Source: Orenia marismortui DSM 5156
Lineage (GTDB): Bacteria > Bacillota > Halanaerobiia > Halobacteroidales > Halobacteroidaceae
NCBI RefSeq assembly: GCF_000379025.1
Contig: NZ_KB900617.1
Location: 245,547 to 309,546, forward strand
Length of the DNA stretch: 64,000 nucleotides
Direction: 5' to 3'
Shown: piece after piece, positions 18,509-28,023 of the stretch
How positions within the stretch are numbered: position 1 is the first letter of the stretch
Layout: each line of letters opens with the position of its first letter
Position numbers and translations under genes: made by a program
The notes under the pieces: generated by a model
Seen by the model: only the letters and a program-made list of their open reading frames with translations
Told to the model about the DNA's origin: nothing
Databases searched by the model: none

Positions 18509-18522
18509 TGTAAGCGTTTTCA
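18509..18522. promoter_or_regulatory. LacI-type operator upstream of the LacI gene
   Basis: TGAAAACGCTTACA on the minus strand, a full match to TGWAANCGNTNWCA, about 75 bases before the regulator's start codon. Probable autoregulation or CcpA control. Confidence 0.65.
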
Positions 18523-18666
18523 TATCTTTTTTCAGATTATTATTTCAAATTACCCTTTGCTTTTATTCTTATTCATAGCTAAACCTTTAATACATAAGTT
18601 TGATTTTAATTAAATTTAATATCTTAGAGCTATAAAAATAACTGATAGAATTCGTGAATATAAAAA

Positions 18667-18694
18667 ATAGAGGCATAGTTAACTATGCCTCTAT
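18667..18694 (-). terminator. Terminator of the threonine operon
   Basis: Perfect 28-base palindrome ATAGAGGCATAGTT and complement, followed on the minus strand by TTTTTTA. It lies 36 bases after the thrB stop codon. Confidence 0.85.
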
Positions 18695-18729
18695 CAAAAT
18701 AAGAATTATAATATTTTAAAATTCCTCAA

Positions 18730-19620
18730 CTAACCCTTCAAAATAACCCCTTGATCTGTAGGATTAAGAACTAAATATTTAGCTTTTATATTATTTTGTG
18801 AAAAGATATCTACCATTTTTTCACCAATCTTTTCCTCTTCCTCTAAACTAAAAGCTACTACTGTAGGTCCAGAACCACTAATTGTGACCCCCAAACAATC
18901 TTCTTTTACTTCTTCTAAGATGGTCTTCAATCCTGGAACCAGTTCCTGTCTATAGGGTTGATGTAATTTATCATCTAAAGCATGTTTGATCAACTTATAA
19001 TCCTCTGTAATTAGTCCAGTTATAAGTAAACCGGTATGACTAAGATTAAAGATAGCATCTTCAAACTCAACCTCTGTAGGTAGAGATTCTCTAGCCTCTA
19101 CAGTGGATAATTGATAATCAGGAATACAAACAACTATATTCAACTTAGGCACTGATAGCTTCTTATAAACTACTTGTCCATCTTTAATAGTTGAGATAAC
19201 AACTCCGCCCAACAATGCTGGTGCCACATTATCAGGGTGACCCTCTATCTCTGTAGCTAAATTTAATAACTCATCTCTACTTAGTTTATCTCCAGATAAT
19301 TTATTAGCAGCTACCAAACCTCCTACTATAGCTGTAGCACTACTACCTAGCCCTCTAGCCAAAGGAATCTGATTATTTAGTTTGATTTTTAATCCTTGAG
19401 GATGATAATCTACTATTTCAAAAACTCTTTTCATTGATTGATAGATCAAATTATTCTCATCTAGATCTAACTCTTCACTACCATAACCAACTACTTCAAA
19501 CTCTAAACCAGATTCAACTTCGCTAACTTCTAATTCATTATAAAGCTCCAAGCTCATTCCTAAAGTATCAAAACCAGGACCTAAATTAGCTGTAGTAGCA
19601 GGTACCTTGACCTTAATCAT
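18730..19620 (-). CDS. thrB: Homoserine kinase
   Basis: 296 residues, GHMP kinase fold. N-terminal VKVPATTANLGPGFDTLG, ATP-loop PLARGLGSSATAIVGG near residue 90 and the C-terminal GVTISGSGPTVVAF near 235 are diagnostic. It phosphorylates homoserine in threonine synthesis. Its start overlaps lysC by eight bases, so the two are translationally coupled. No threonine synthase gene (thrC) lies in this operon as seen here. Last gene before a terminator. Confidence 0.93.
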   Translation of the reverse strand: MIKVKVPATTANLGPGFDTLGMSLELYNELEVSEVESGLEFEVVGYGSEELDLDENNLIYQSMKRVFEIVDYHPQGLKIKLNNQIPLARGLGSSATAIVGGLVAANKLSGDKLSRDELLNLATEIEGHPDNVAPALLGGVVISTIKDGQVVYKKLSVPKLNIVVCIPDYQLSTVEARESLPTEVEFEDAIFNLSHTGLLITGLITEDYKLIKHALDDKLHQPYRQELVPGLKTILEEVKEDCLGVTISGSGPTVVAFSLEEEEKIGEKMVDIFSQNNIKAKYLVLNPTDQGVILKG

Positions 19621-20845
19621 TTTCCATTCCTAATTTATCCAACTCAAATTTACTATGTATAGCTTGAACTGCTTGTTCTGCTTTATCTCTAGCAATTAAA
19701 CAGGATACCTTAATCTCTGAAGTACTAATCATTCCAATATTAATATCTTCTTCTGCTAAAGCTTCAAACATTCTAGCAGCAACTCCAGGGTTAGTCACCA
19801 TCCCAGCACCAACAATAGATACCTTAGCTACATCTGTATCAAAACTTAATTCTCTATATTCTAATTCATCCTTCATAGATTCTAAAACTTCTTTTGTCTG
19901 TTTGAAATCATCTTCATCTACAGTAAAAGTTATATCATTAACTCCATCATATGTGACATTTTGGATAATCATATCAACATTAATAGACTCTTCAGCTAAT
20001 TTAATAAATACTTTTGAAGCAATACCTGGTTGATCTGGTACTCCTAAAACTGACAACTTAACCTCACCTTTATTACATGCAACACCACTTACAACTATAT
20101 TATTCTCCAATTCTTCTACCTCCTTAATATATGTACCTGGATTACAGCAAAAACTAGACTTAACAGCCAATTTAATATTATACTCTTTAGCAATCTCTAC
20201 TGAACGTGGATGTAATACATTAGCACCTAAACTAGCCAATTCTAACATCTCTTCATAGGATATTTCGGGTAATTTTTTAGCCTCTTCTACAACTCGAGGA
20301 TCCGTTGTATAAACACCATCTACATCAGTATAAATCTCACATAGATCTGCATTTATCGCAGTTGCTACTGCTACTGCAGTTGTATCTGAACCTCCACGTC
20401 CTAAAGTAGTAATATCATTATTAATCGTTACTCCTTGAAATCCAGCTACAATAACAATTTTATCTTCTTCTAATTCTTTTTCTAATCTTTCTGATTTAAT
20501 TTCAAGAATTTTGGCCTTACTGTGAATGTCATCAGTAATAATTCCAACCTGTGGCCCAGTTAATGAGATCACATCTTCACCAAGTTCATGAATTGCCATA
20601 GCTAATAGTGATACAGATACTTGCTCACCAGTAGAAATTAACATATCGTATTCTCTTCTAGGAGGATTATCAGTAATTTCCCCTACTAATTCTATTAATT
20701 CATCGGTAGTATCACCCATAGCAGACACTACAGCAACAACTTGATTCCCTGCTCTCTTTCTTTTAACAATTCGATTTGCTACCCTTTTAATTCTCTCGGC
20801 ATTTCCTACTGATGTTCCTCCATATTTTTGTACAATTAAACCCAT
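19613..20845 (-). CDS. lysC: Aspartate kinase
   Basis: 410 residues. KYGGTSVGNAERI at the N-terminus, the catalytic core with GRGGSDTTAVA near residue 150, and two C-terminal ACT domains (about 265-335 and 340-405) identify a class II aspartokinase of normal length. It makes aspartyl phosphate for Lys, Thr and Met synthesis and is usually feedback-inhibited through the ACT domains. It lies in an operon ACT-hom-lysC-thrB, which points to the threonine branch; no lysine riboswitch is seen upstream. Confidence 0.94.
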   Translation of the reverse strand: MGLIVQKYGGTSVGNAERIKRVANRIVKRKRAGNQVVAVVSAMGDTTDELIELVGEITDNPPRREYDMLISTGEQVSVSLLAMAIHELGEDVISLTGPQVGIITDDIHSKAKILEIKSERLEKELEEDKIVIVAGFQGVTINNDITTLGRGGSDTTAVAVATAINADLCEIYTDVDGVYTTDPRVVEEAKKLPEISYEEMLELASLGANVLHPRSVEIAKEYNIKLAVKSSFCCNPGTYIKEVEELENNIVVSGVACNKGEVKLSVLGVPDQPGIASKVFIKLAEESINVDMIIQNVTYDGVNDITFTVDEDDFKQTKEVLESMKDELEYRELSFDTDVAKVSIVGAGMVTNPGVAARMFEALAEEDINIGMISTSEIKVSCLIARDKAEQAVQAIHSKFELDKLGMEND

Positions 20846-20929
20846 AATCTTCTCCTCCCTTGTCTAACAGCTAATTGCCTTAATAATTAATATACAATCA
20901 ACTATTAATGCTACAGTATCCTATTAATT

Positions 20930-22219
20930 TTATTCTTCTACTCTAATTAAACTTGCGATTTCTTTAACATCTTCTAAAGACTTAATTTTTTCTAAAGCCT
21001 TCTGCAGATTACCTTCTTTTATTTGGTGAGTAACTAAGACCAATGGTACAGTACTATTATCACTTCTACCATGTTGAATTACAGATTCAATACTTACTTG
21101 GTTATTACCTAATAATCCCGTAACTTCTCCTAAAACACCTGGTTTATCTATAACATCTAATCTAATGTAGAAACTACTTTCTACTTCCTCTCTATTCTTT
21201 ACTTCCTTTTGATCAAAGCATGTACATGCTATTCTACCCTGAGCACCATAATTAATATTACGTGCTGCAGCGATTACATCTCCTACAATTGCACTACCTG
21301 TTGGCATCTGTCCAGCACCAGGACCATAGAACATTGCTTCACCAATTGCATCACCTTCTATAAAGATAGCATTAAAGACATCATCTACCTTAGCCAAAGG
21401 ATGTTCTTTGGGTAAGAAAGTAGGATGTACTCTAAGTTCTATTCCCTCATTCTGCTTTCCAATAGCTAATAATTTAAGCTTATAACCCAATTCACGAGCA
21501 TAAGTAATATCTTCTTTTGTTATCTTAGTTATACCTTCCATATAGACATCATCAATATTAACTCTAGATTCAAAAGCAATGGAAGCCAAAATTGCTAATT
21601 TATATGCTGCATCATAGCCTTCAATATCAGAAGTTGGATCTGCTTCTGCATACCCCAATTCTTGAGCTTTCTTTAATACAGTATCAAACTCTGCCCCTTC
21701 TTGGTCCATCTTAGTTAAGATATAATTTGTTGTTCCATTAACTATTCCCATTACTTTCGTAATCTTATTACCAGCCAAATCTTCCTTTAAAGGGCTAATT
21801 ATTGGAATCCCGCCCCCCACACTTGCTTCAAAGTAGAAATCTACTTCATTTTCTTCTGCAGCAGCTAATAATTCTTCTCCATGTTTAGCTATTAGCTCTT
21901 TATTTGCACTGATTACACTGCGACCACTTTTTAACGATCTTAAGACAAAATCTCTAGCAGGATTTACTCCCCCGATTACCTCTACAACAATTTCTATCTC
22001 TGAATCATTTAATATATCTTCAAAGTTTTCAGTTAATAAGTCTTTATTAACATCAACTACTAAAGGTTCAGTCTTATCTTTGACTAAAATTTTATTAACC
22101 ACCAACTTAGCACCTGACTTTTTACTAATACTATCAGCATTACCTTCTAATATCTTATAAACACCAGAACCAACAGTACCACAACCTAAAAGACCTATCT
22201 TTATCTCTTTATTATCCAA
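20930..22219 (-). CDS. hom: Homoserine dehydrogenase
   Basis: About 429 residues from a TTG at 22219, chosen because AAGGAGGAG ends 7-8 bases before it; the ATG at 22243 has no ribosome site and would place that sequence inside the coding region. NAD(P)-binding GLLGCGTVGSGVY, the catalytic-domain GIVNGTTNYILT near residue 170, and a C-terminal ACT domain (about 345-420) identify the enzyme. It reduces aspartate semialdehyde to homoserine. Operon partner of lysC and thrB. Confidence 0.93.
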   Translation of the reverse strand: MDNKEIKIGLLGCGTVGSGVYKILEGNADSISKKSGAKLVVNKILVKDKTEPLVVDVNKDLLTENFEDILNDSEIEIVVEVIGGVNPARDFVLRSLKSGRSVISANKELIAKHGEELLAAAEENEVDFYFEASVGGGIPIISPLKEDLAGNKITKVMGIVNGTTNYILTKMDQEGAEFDTVLKKAQELGYAEADPTSDIEGYDAAYKLAILASIAFESRVNIDDVYMEGITKITKEDITYARELGYKLKLLAIGKQNEGIELRVHPTFLPKEHPLAKVDDVFNAIFIEGDAIGEAMFYGPGAGQMPTGSAIVGDVIAAARNINYGAQGRIACTCFDQKEVKNREEVESSFYIRLDVIDKPGVLGEVTGLLGNNQVSIESVIQHGRSDNSTVPLVLVTHQIKEGNLQKALEKIKSLEDVKEIASLIRVEE

Positions 22220-22276
22220 TCTTCTCTCCTCCTTATTATTCATAAGTAGCTCTAATATATCAAATAATGATGAAAA

Positions 22277-22726
22277 CTACTTACTTTTAAAACTTTTACT
22301 AATCAATTCTACTCTTCTAATCCCTACTATATCCTTTATCTTAGCTAATAATTCTTCTAAAGAAATTGATAATTTCTCAACCTTGATTGTCATGGTTATG
22401 TGGGCAACTTCTGCTAATGGAATATCCTGATTTATAGTTAATACACTCGCATGATATTCAGCAATTTTAGATATAATTTCTGATAAAATACCTTCTTGAT
22501 CAACTACCAATAATGACAAGGTTACTAATTCCTCTTCTTCTTCTGAAACAAAAGGAAAAATATAATCCTTATATTTATAATAGGCACTTCTGCTTAAGCC
22601 TACTTTCTTAACTGCCTCTTTTATCTGAAATTCTTCACCAGTCTTTAATAATTCTTTGACTCTAACTGTCTTCTTCATCGCATCAGATAAAATTTTCTCA
22701 TTAACTATATAAAATTTGTCTTCCAC
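22277..22726 (-). CDS. ACT-domain regulator, UPF0735/PheB-like
   Basis: 149 residues: an N-terminal helix-turn-helix-like half (KEAVKKVGLSRSAYYKYKDYIFPF) and a C-terminal ACT domain (LSLLVVDQEGILSEIISKIAEY). It fits the UPF0735 family, formerly linked to PheB. First gene of the threonine operon, so it may sense an aspartate-family amino acid and regulate the operon. The start is GTG with GGGGGTAGAAG upstream. Confidence 0.8.
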   Translation of the reverse strand: MEDKFYIVNEKILSDAMKKTVRVKELLKTGEEFQIKEAVKKVGLSRSAYYKYKDYIFPFVSEEEEELVTLSLLVVDQEGILSEIISKIAEYHASVLTINQDIPLAEVAHITMTIKVEKLSISLEELLAKIKDIVGIRRVELISKSFKSK

Positions 22727-22844
22727 CTTCTACCCCCAATCTAAATCTTAGTCTAATTTCATTTATATCGCAGATATGATGAATCTATAATTTTTTGTTT
22801 ACTCATTTTACACTTGTGTTTTTGTTGTGTGTACATTTTCTAAA

Positions 22845-22873
22845 ATTATAACATTATTAATCTTAACTTGCAA
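22845..22873 (-). promoter_or_regulatory. Sigma-A-type promoter of the ACT-hom-lysC-thrB operon
   Basis: On the minus strand TTGCAA (22868-22873), a 17-base spacer and TATAAT (22845-22850), about 120 bases before the first start codon. The leader shows no T-box or riboswitch-like features by eye. Confidence 0.75.
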
Positions 22874-22895
22874 GGATTTTTATAGTATTTTTTAA

Positions 22896-22927
22896 AAAAC
22901 ACAACCTATTGAAATAGGTTGTGTTTT
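22896..22927 (-). terminator. Terminator of ilvE
   Basis: 15-base perfect arms (AAAACACAACCTATT and complement) with a 2-base loop, T-rich on the minus-strand side. It separates ilvE from the threonine operon promoter. Confidence 0.85.
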
Positions 22928-22935
22928 AGCAAAAG

Positions 22936-23820
22936 CTATTTACTATAGATTGGAGCACCCGTAGTTTCTGCTTTCTTTCTAAACTCTTTAATTAATTTTT
23001 TAGTATAGTCGCCAGGAGTTCCCTCTCCTATCACTCTACCATCTACTTTAATTACTGGAATAACCTCAGCAGCAGTACCACTTAAAAAACACTCATCTGC
23101 TACAAAGATATCATGTCTAGTAAATACCTCTTCTTTAACCTCTAAACCTAATTCCTCAGCTACCTCTAATACAACTCCCCGTTTAATTCCTTTTAAAGCT
23201 CCTATATATGTAGGAGGAGTCATTAATACCCCATCTTTTACGATAAAAATATTATCTCCTGTACATTCCGCTACATAACCCTCATTGTTTAACATAATTG
23301 CTTCTAAAACACCAGCTTGATTAGCTTCAATTTTGGCAAGAATATTATTTAAATAATTAAGGGATTTAATTCTTGGATTTAAGGCTTCTGGAATATTTCT
23401 TCTTGTCGGAACAGTAACTACCTCTAACCCATTTTGATAAAATTCTTCAGGATATAAAGTAATGTCACTAGCAATAATAATTACCGTTGCTTTATCACAT
23501 TTATTAGGGTCTAATCCTAAATCTCCTACTCCTCTAGATACTACTAACCTAATATAAGCATCTTCTAATTCATTTGCTTTAATTGTTTCAATTACTGCTT
23601 CTTTCATCTCTTCTGGAGTCATTGGTATATCTAACATAATTGCTTTAGCTGATTCATATAAACGTTTAATATGTTCTTCAAATCTGAAGATTCTTCCATT
23701 ATAAGCACGAATACCTTCAAAAATACCATCACCATATAAGAATCCATGGTCAAATACTGAAATTTTAGCTTCTGACTTCTCTACTAATTCATCATTTAAA
23801 AATATCTTTTGACTACTCAA
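22936..23820 (-). CDS. ilvE: Branched-chain amino acid aminotransferase
   Basis: About 294 residues, fold-type IV PLP enzyme. FDHGFLYGDGIFEGIRAY near residue 25, the PLP lysine region NPRIKSLNYLNN near 150, EAIMLNNEGYVAECTGDNIF near 175 and FLSGTAAEVIPV near 250 are typical. I place the start at TTG 23820, with AAAGGGTG ending 6 bases before it; the ATG at 23838 has no ribosome site. It interconverts branched-chain amino acids and 2-oxo acids. A D-amino-acid aminotransferase is less likely given the length and motifs. Confidence 0.88.
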   Translation of the reverse strand: MSSQKIFLNDELVEKSEAKISVFDHGFLYGDGIFEGIRAYNGRIFRFEEHIKRLYESAKAIMLDIPMTPEEMKEAVIETIKANELEDAYIRLVVSRGVGDLGLDPNKCDKATVIIIASDITLYPEEFYQNGLEVVTVPTRRNIPEALNPRIKSLNYLNNILAKIEANQAGVLEAIMLNNEGYVAECTGDNIFIVKDGVLMTPPTYIGALKGIKRGVVLEVAEELGLEVKEEVFTRHDIFVADECFLSGTAAEVIPVIKVDGRVIGEGTPGDYTKKLIKEFRKKAETTGAPIYSK

Positions 23821-23888
23821 AATTCTCACCCTTTCCATAAAGTATTATCTATTATTATAATTAATCTTAAACCTATTTGCAACTAAAA

Positions 23889-23923
23889 AAGGAGTAGAAT
23901 GCTTATTTTAGCTTCTACTCCTT
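23889..23923 (-). terminator. Terminator of the M23 peptidase gene
   Basis: Arms AAGGAGTAGAA / TTCTACTCCTT (11 bases), followed on the minus strand by TTTTAG. It lies about 20 bases after the stop codon. Confidence 0.8.
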
Positions 23924-23941
23924 CAATAACATCTTTCACTC

Positions 23942-24982
23942 TTATTTATTTAAATATTTCAATGGATTAACAGGTTTATTATCAATTAAAATTCTAAAAT
24001 CAACATGTGGTCCAGTACTTCTTCCTGTACTACCTGACTTAGCAATAATCTGCCCTTGATTTACTCTTTGTCCTTGTTTTACTAATAATCTAGAGTTATG
24101 AGCATACAAAGTTACAACTCCATTCCCATGATCAATTGTAACAGTCTTACCAAAACCACTAACCCATCCACTACCTAATACTACTCCAGACTTAGCTGCT
24201 TTTACTGAAGTTCCTCTTTTCACAGCTATATCAAGCCCTCCATGGAAATGCTTCTTATTTAAGATTGGATGTACTCTCCAACCATAGCCTGAACTTATCC
24301 TTCCACGAACTGGCCAAATAAAATCCTTTTTTACACTAGTTGTGTTTCTAGAAGTATTTGAAAGGTCAATTACTAATTTAGGAATTTTAATAATTTCTCC
24401 CTCTCTAATATGAACTGTCTTTAAATTGTTAACTTTTTTTATGGTTCTAATAGTGGTATGAAATCTACTTGCTAATTTATCTAATGTATCTCTTCTTTGA
24501 ACCTTATAAGATACAATCTCATAAAAATCTGTATCAATAGGCCCACCTAAAGCAGTTTTAGGAATAATCAACTCTTGATCTATCTTAATAGTATCAGAAC
24601 TTAATTTATTAGCTTCCTTAATCACCGTTACTGGTACATCATATGTATGTGCCAGAGCAGATAATGTATCACCACTTCTTACCTTATATTTATCAAAACT
24701 AATAGCTTCTTTTAGACTCTCCCAGGTAGATTGTCCAACAATACCATCACTAGGTAGTTTAGATTTATTTTGAAATTGAATAACTGCTCTTTTAGTAGCT
24801 GGTCCAAATTTACCATCAATGATTATTCTATGACCTAACATAACTAAATTTTCTTGGAGCTCCCTAACATCTCTTCCCTCCATACCTTGCTGTAATACTC
24901 TATAATTAGCCTCAGCCATTACTATAGAAGAAGATACTAATATAGTAATTAAAATAGCAATAATGATATGATTACATTTCAC
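23942..24982 (-). CDS. Secreted peptidoglycan hydrolase: PG-binding, two LysM, M23 domain
   Basis: 346 residues, GTG start behind GGGAGG. Signal peptide, then a PG_binding_1 domain (about 30-90), LysM 1 (YKVRSGDTLSALA, about 95-142), LysM 2 (YKVQRRDTLDKLA, about 155-200), and an M23 metallopeptidase domain (about 235-346). The zinc motif HGGLDIAV is present, with YAHNS. The usual second motif HxH reads PHVDF here, so the expected second His is Asp; activity is likely altered or uses Asp as ligand. Predicted role is peptidoglycan endopeptidase, or an EnvC/NlpD-like activator if inactive. Single-gene unit. Confidence 0.85.
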   Translation of the reverse strand: MKCNHIIIAILITILVSSSIVMAEANYRVLQQGMEGRDVRELQENLVMLGHRIIIDGKFGPATKRAVIQFQNKSKLPSDGIVGQSTWESLKEAISFDKYKVRSGDTLSALAHTYDVPVTVIKEANKLSSDTIKIDQELIIPKTALGGPIDTDFYEIVSYKVQRRDTLDKLASRFHTTIRTIKKVNNLKTVHIREGEIIKIPKLVIDLSNTSRNTTSVKKDFIWPVRGRISSGYGWRVHPILNKKHFHGGLDIAVKRGTSVKAAKSGVVLGSGWVSGFGKTVTIDHGNGVVTLYAHNSRLLVKQGQRVNQGQIIAKSGSTGRSTGPHVDFRILIDNKPVNPLKYLNK

Positions 24983-25380
24983 TTGTCAAGCCTCCCTATA
25001 ATTATTATTAAAATTCAAATAATCTTTCAAAAAGAATATATTATATCTATTAATTCTACATTTTCTCTATAATTCCTTTAAGAATTCGACTTTAAAATAT
25101 AAATTATTATAAAATAATTTACCTTTAAATTTAAATATAAACAGTTATTAATAATATTTTTCTTCTAAGTATTTTTAGATTACCCAGAATCATATAATTT
25201 ATAATCGACTCAAAGCTCATAAAGTTTAACTTTATTATAGCACCTCCAAAGTAACAATAAATTATATTAAGCTTATAATTTTTATAGTCTTATGTAATAT
25301 ATATTTATTATATCAATTTATAATAAAATTATATCAACTTATAATCTAGCTAACAATGGTAATTATTAAAATATATAAAG
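24983..25380. other. A+T-rich intergenic stretch
   Basis: About 400 bases, extremely A+T-rich, with no ORF carrying a ribosome site and no long inverted repeat. On the minus strand, TATAAT-like sequence near 25235-25240 could serve the M23 gene, but it lies about 250 bases from the start. Confidence 0.4.
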
Positions 25381-25490
25381 GTTAGGAGTTAGGGTATAGG
25401 TCATAGGATATAGGATATAGGGTATAGGTCATAGGATATAGGATATAGGGTATAGGTCATAGGATATAGGATATAGGATATAGGGTTTTC
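25381..25490. repeat. Tandem 28-bp repeat made of GGNNATA heptads
   Basis: Three exact 28-base units (25393-25420, 25421-25448, 25449-25476), each GGTATAGGTCATAG followed by GATATAGGATATAG, with partial units on both sides. The 28-base unit is four GG(N)NATA words. Similar heptads make the arms of the dispersed hairpin repeats, and the left edge reads GGTTAGGAGTTAGG as in that family, so this may be an expanded one-armed relative. Confidence 0.85.
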
Positions 25491-25591
25491 CATCTAGCAA
25501 CTGATACCCATAAGTTACTAGTTATAACTTCTTTTTGCCAGAATTAATATTTAACAACTCAAATCTAAATTAATACAGCTAGAATAAAGAA

Positions 25592-25621
25592 AAAACTGCT
25601 GACAATTTTGTCAACAGTTTT
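25592..25621 (-). terminator. Terminator of argF
   Basis: Arms AAAACTGCTGACAA / TTGTCAACAGTTTT with one mismatch, followed on the minus strand by a T run. Eight bases after the argF stop codon. Confidence 0.82.
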
Positions 25622-25628
25622 CATATAT

Positions 25629-26546
25629 TTATTCCATTAAGGTAGCCATTATAGCTTTTTGTACATGTAAGCGATTTTCTGCTTGATCAAATACTATAGA
25701 TTGACCTCCATCAATTACTTCTGCAGTTACCTCTTCTCCACGATGAGCTGGTAAACAATGTAAGAAAATAGCATCTTTCTTCGCTACTGACATCACTTCT
25801 GAATTGACCTGATAGTTAGCAAAAGCTGCTTGTCGTTCTTCAACCTCATCTTCATCACCCATACTTGCCCATACATCAGTATATAATACATCGGCATCTT
25901 TAGCCGCTATTAATATATCATTAGTTATCTCAATCTTGCTTTCAGTACTTTGAGCAATTTCTTTAGCAACAGATACTACATCTTCTTGAGGTTTATAAGC
26001 CTTAGGAGAAGCAATAGATATATCCATCCCTACCTTAGCTGCTGCTAATAATAAGGAATTAACCATATTATTACCATCACCAATATAAGTCATTTTTAAG
26101 CCTTTTAGCTCACCCTTATTTTCTTTAATTGTAAATAAATCTGTTAAAGCTTGGCATGGATGATACGAATCTGTCAAGCCATTAATTACAGGTATATCAG
26201 CATACTTTGCTAATTCTTCTACATCACTATGAGCAAAAGTTCTAATCATAATACCATCAACATAACGAGACAATACCTTGGCCGTATCTTCAATTGTCTC
26301 TCCTCGTCCCAATTGAATATCATTTGAACTCAAAAAGATTCCTTGCCCACCTAATTGATAAATCCCAACCTCAAAAGATACTCGCGTTCTAGTTGAAGAT
26401 TTGGCAAAGATCATCCCTAGAGTCTTATTTAATAAAATTTTATGTTCAATACCTTCCTGTTTTTCTTTCTTTAGTTTAGCTGACAAATCAAAGATTTGCT
26501 TTATCCCTTCTAAGCTTAAGTCCTTAATAGTCAATAAATCCTTCAT
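25629..26546 (-). CDS. argF: Ornithine carbamoyltransferase
   Basis: 305 residues. Carbamoyl-phosphate site [10 protein letters not shown] near residue 50, HPCQALTD near 130, ornithine-site region DVWASMGDE near 225 and [13 protein letters not shown] near 260 identify OTCase (an aspartate enzyme would lack HCLP). It makes citrulline in arginine synthesis. It stands alone; no other arg genes are adjacent. The promoter is well defined at 26578-26606. Confidence 0.94.
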   Translation of the reverse strand: MKDLLTIKDLSLEGIKQIFDLSAKLKKEKQEGIEHKILLNKTLGMIFAKSSTRTRVSFEVGIYQLGGQGIFLSSNDIQLGRGETIEDTAKVLSRYVDGIMIRTFAHSDVEELAKYADIPVINGLTDSYHPCQALTDLFTIKENKGELKGLKMTYIGDGNNMVNSLLLAAAKVGMDISIASPKAYKPQEDVVSVAKEIAQSTESKIEITNDILIAAKDADVLYTDVWASMGDEDEVEERQAAFANYQVNSEVMSVAKKDAIFLHCLPAHRGEEVTAEVIDGGQSIVFDQAENRLHVQKAIMATLME

Positions 26547-26577
26547 TCTCCCTACTCCCTTCTCTTCTTTTTTTATA

Positions 26578-26606
26578 ATTATACATTATAAAGTATAATT
26601 ATTCAA
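26578..26606 (-). promoter_or_regulatory. Sigma-A-type promoter of argF
   Basis: Minus strand TTGAAT (26601-26606), 17-base spacer, TATAAT (26578-26583). The TTGAATAATTATA here resembles an ArgR/AhrC half-box, but a full box is not certain. Confidence 0.7.
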
Positions 26607-26685
26607 CATCTCTTTTACTTTTTTATTTTTAAAATAAATATATAAGCATCTCAAAATACATTTATGTAAATAGAATAGTGAAAGA

Positions 26686-26800
26686 ATAGATAAAGATTGC
26701 GACACTTTCGGAGTTAGGCGTTAGGAAATGGGAGGTAGGAAGACCTTACTATCCCCTATAACCTAACTCCTATCACCTAAAAATGTCACTTTATACCCAT
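26686..26800. repeat. Heptad-hairpin intergenic repeat, copy D
   Basis: 115 bases starting ATAGATAAAGATTGCGACAC and ending TGTCACTTTATACCCAT. It is close to the reverse complement of copy E (36348-36455); the main difference is about one heptad of length in one arm, with a few mismatches near the ends. Confidence 0.88.
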
Positions 26801-26856
26801 TAAGTTTCAGCTATATATTATAGTAATAATTATACTAAAATAAAAAATCCTCACCT

Positions 26857-28023
26857 TTACTTATCCAATACATTATAAACTATTCTCCCTGCTATTATAG
26901 TCATTAGCACATTAAAATCCTGATCAAATACTACCAAATCAGCATCTTTTCCTATACTAATACTTCCTTTGCTATCAGCAATACCCAATAATTTTGCAGG
27001 ATTAAGAGTTAAGGGTTTAATTCCTTCTACTAAATTTAATCCTGTAATATCAATCAAATTTTTTAGAGCATCATTCAAATCCAAGGTACTTCCAGCTAAA
27101 TTTCCAGCAGAAAGCCTAGCTACACCATCTTTAATAACTGCCTCTAATCCTCCCAAATCATAGCTACCATCTGGCATACCGGTAGCTCTCATAGAGTCAC
27201 TAACCAAAATAATCTTTTCGAAACTCTTCATCTTAATGACAAGCTTAACTATAGCAGGATGAAGGTGGTGATTATCAACAATTAATTCTACTGCTATTCT
27301 GTCATCCTCTAAACAAGCCCCAACTACACCTGGTTTACGATGGTGTAATCCTCTCATCCCATTAAATAGATGGGTAGCACTACGTACTCCACAGTTAAAT
27401 CCTCTTTTGATCTCATCATAACTTCCATTACTATGACCAACAGATACAACTATCCCCTGTTTATAGGCATAAGGAATTAATTTGCTAGCCCCCTCTATCT
27501 CTGGTGCTAATGTAATTAATTTAAGCTTGTTACCTAATATATTTATTATCTCATCTAATTCATAGGTATTAGCTACTCTAATATTCTTGGCATTTTGAGC
27601 CCCCTTCTTATCTATATTGATGTATGGTCCCTCAAGATGTATACCAAGAATATTACCTAAAGAATCTTCTCTATGAAGATATCTATTTAGCAGCTTCGCT
27701 ACATCTAATATTTTTTCTTGACTAGCAGTTAGAGTAGTTAATAAGAAAGAGGTTGTACCTTTGCTGGCTTTGTATTTAGCAATAACTTCAAAAACATTAT
27801 AATCACAATCCATAGTATCCTTTCCCACAGCACCATGAGTATGAATATCAATAAATCCTGGTGCTAAATATAAGCCTTTTAGATCTATAATCTGAGTTGA
27901 GCTATCAAAATTATCTATATCATCAATTTGAGTTATTATTCCATCTTCTATTTTTAGATTTCCACCTCTTATAATCTGATCTTCGCTTATAATATTAGCA
28001 TTTTTTAATAGAATACTATCCAT
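26857..28023 (-). CDS. nagA: N-acetylglucosamine-6-phosphate deacetylase
   Basis: 388 residues. FIDIHTHGAVGKD near residue 58, HLEGPYI near 127, VGHSNG near 193, THLFNGMRGLHHRKPG near 215 and VSDSMRATGMPDG near 275 are the conserved metal and substrate motifs of NagA. It deacetylates GlcNAc-6-phosphate in amino-sugar recycling. No nagB or transporter lies beside it. AGGAGG lies 6 bases before ATG. Confidence 0.93.
   Translation of the reverse strand: MDSILLKNANIISEDQIIRGGNLKIEDGIITQIDDIDNFDSSTQIIDLKGLYLAPGFIDIHTHGAVGKDTMDCDYNVFEVIAKYKASKGTTSFLLTTLTASQEKILDVAKLLNRYLHREDSLGNILGIHLEGPYINIDKKGAQNAKNIRVANTYELDEIINILGNKLKLITLAPEIEGASKLIPYAYKQGIVVSVGHSNGSYDEIKRGFNCGVRSATHLFNGMRGLHHRKPGVVGACLEDDRIAVELIVDNHHLHPAIVKLVIKMKSFEKIILVSDSMRATGMPDGSYDLGGLEAVIKDGVARLSAGNLAGSTLDLNDALKNLIDITGLNLVEGIKPLTLNPAKLLGIADSKGSISIGKDADLVVFDQDFNVLMTIIAGRIVYNVLDK

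Noticed and set aside
22727-22873. T-box or lysine riboswitch before the threonine operon
   Set aside because: The leader from the clear promoter is only about 110 bases, with no terminator hairpin and no T-box motif.
25381-25490. CRISPR-like array
   Set aside because: The 28-base units are contiguous with no spacers and are built of smaller heptads; no cas genes are nearby.
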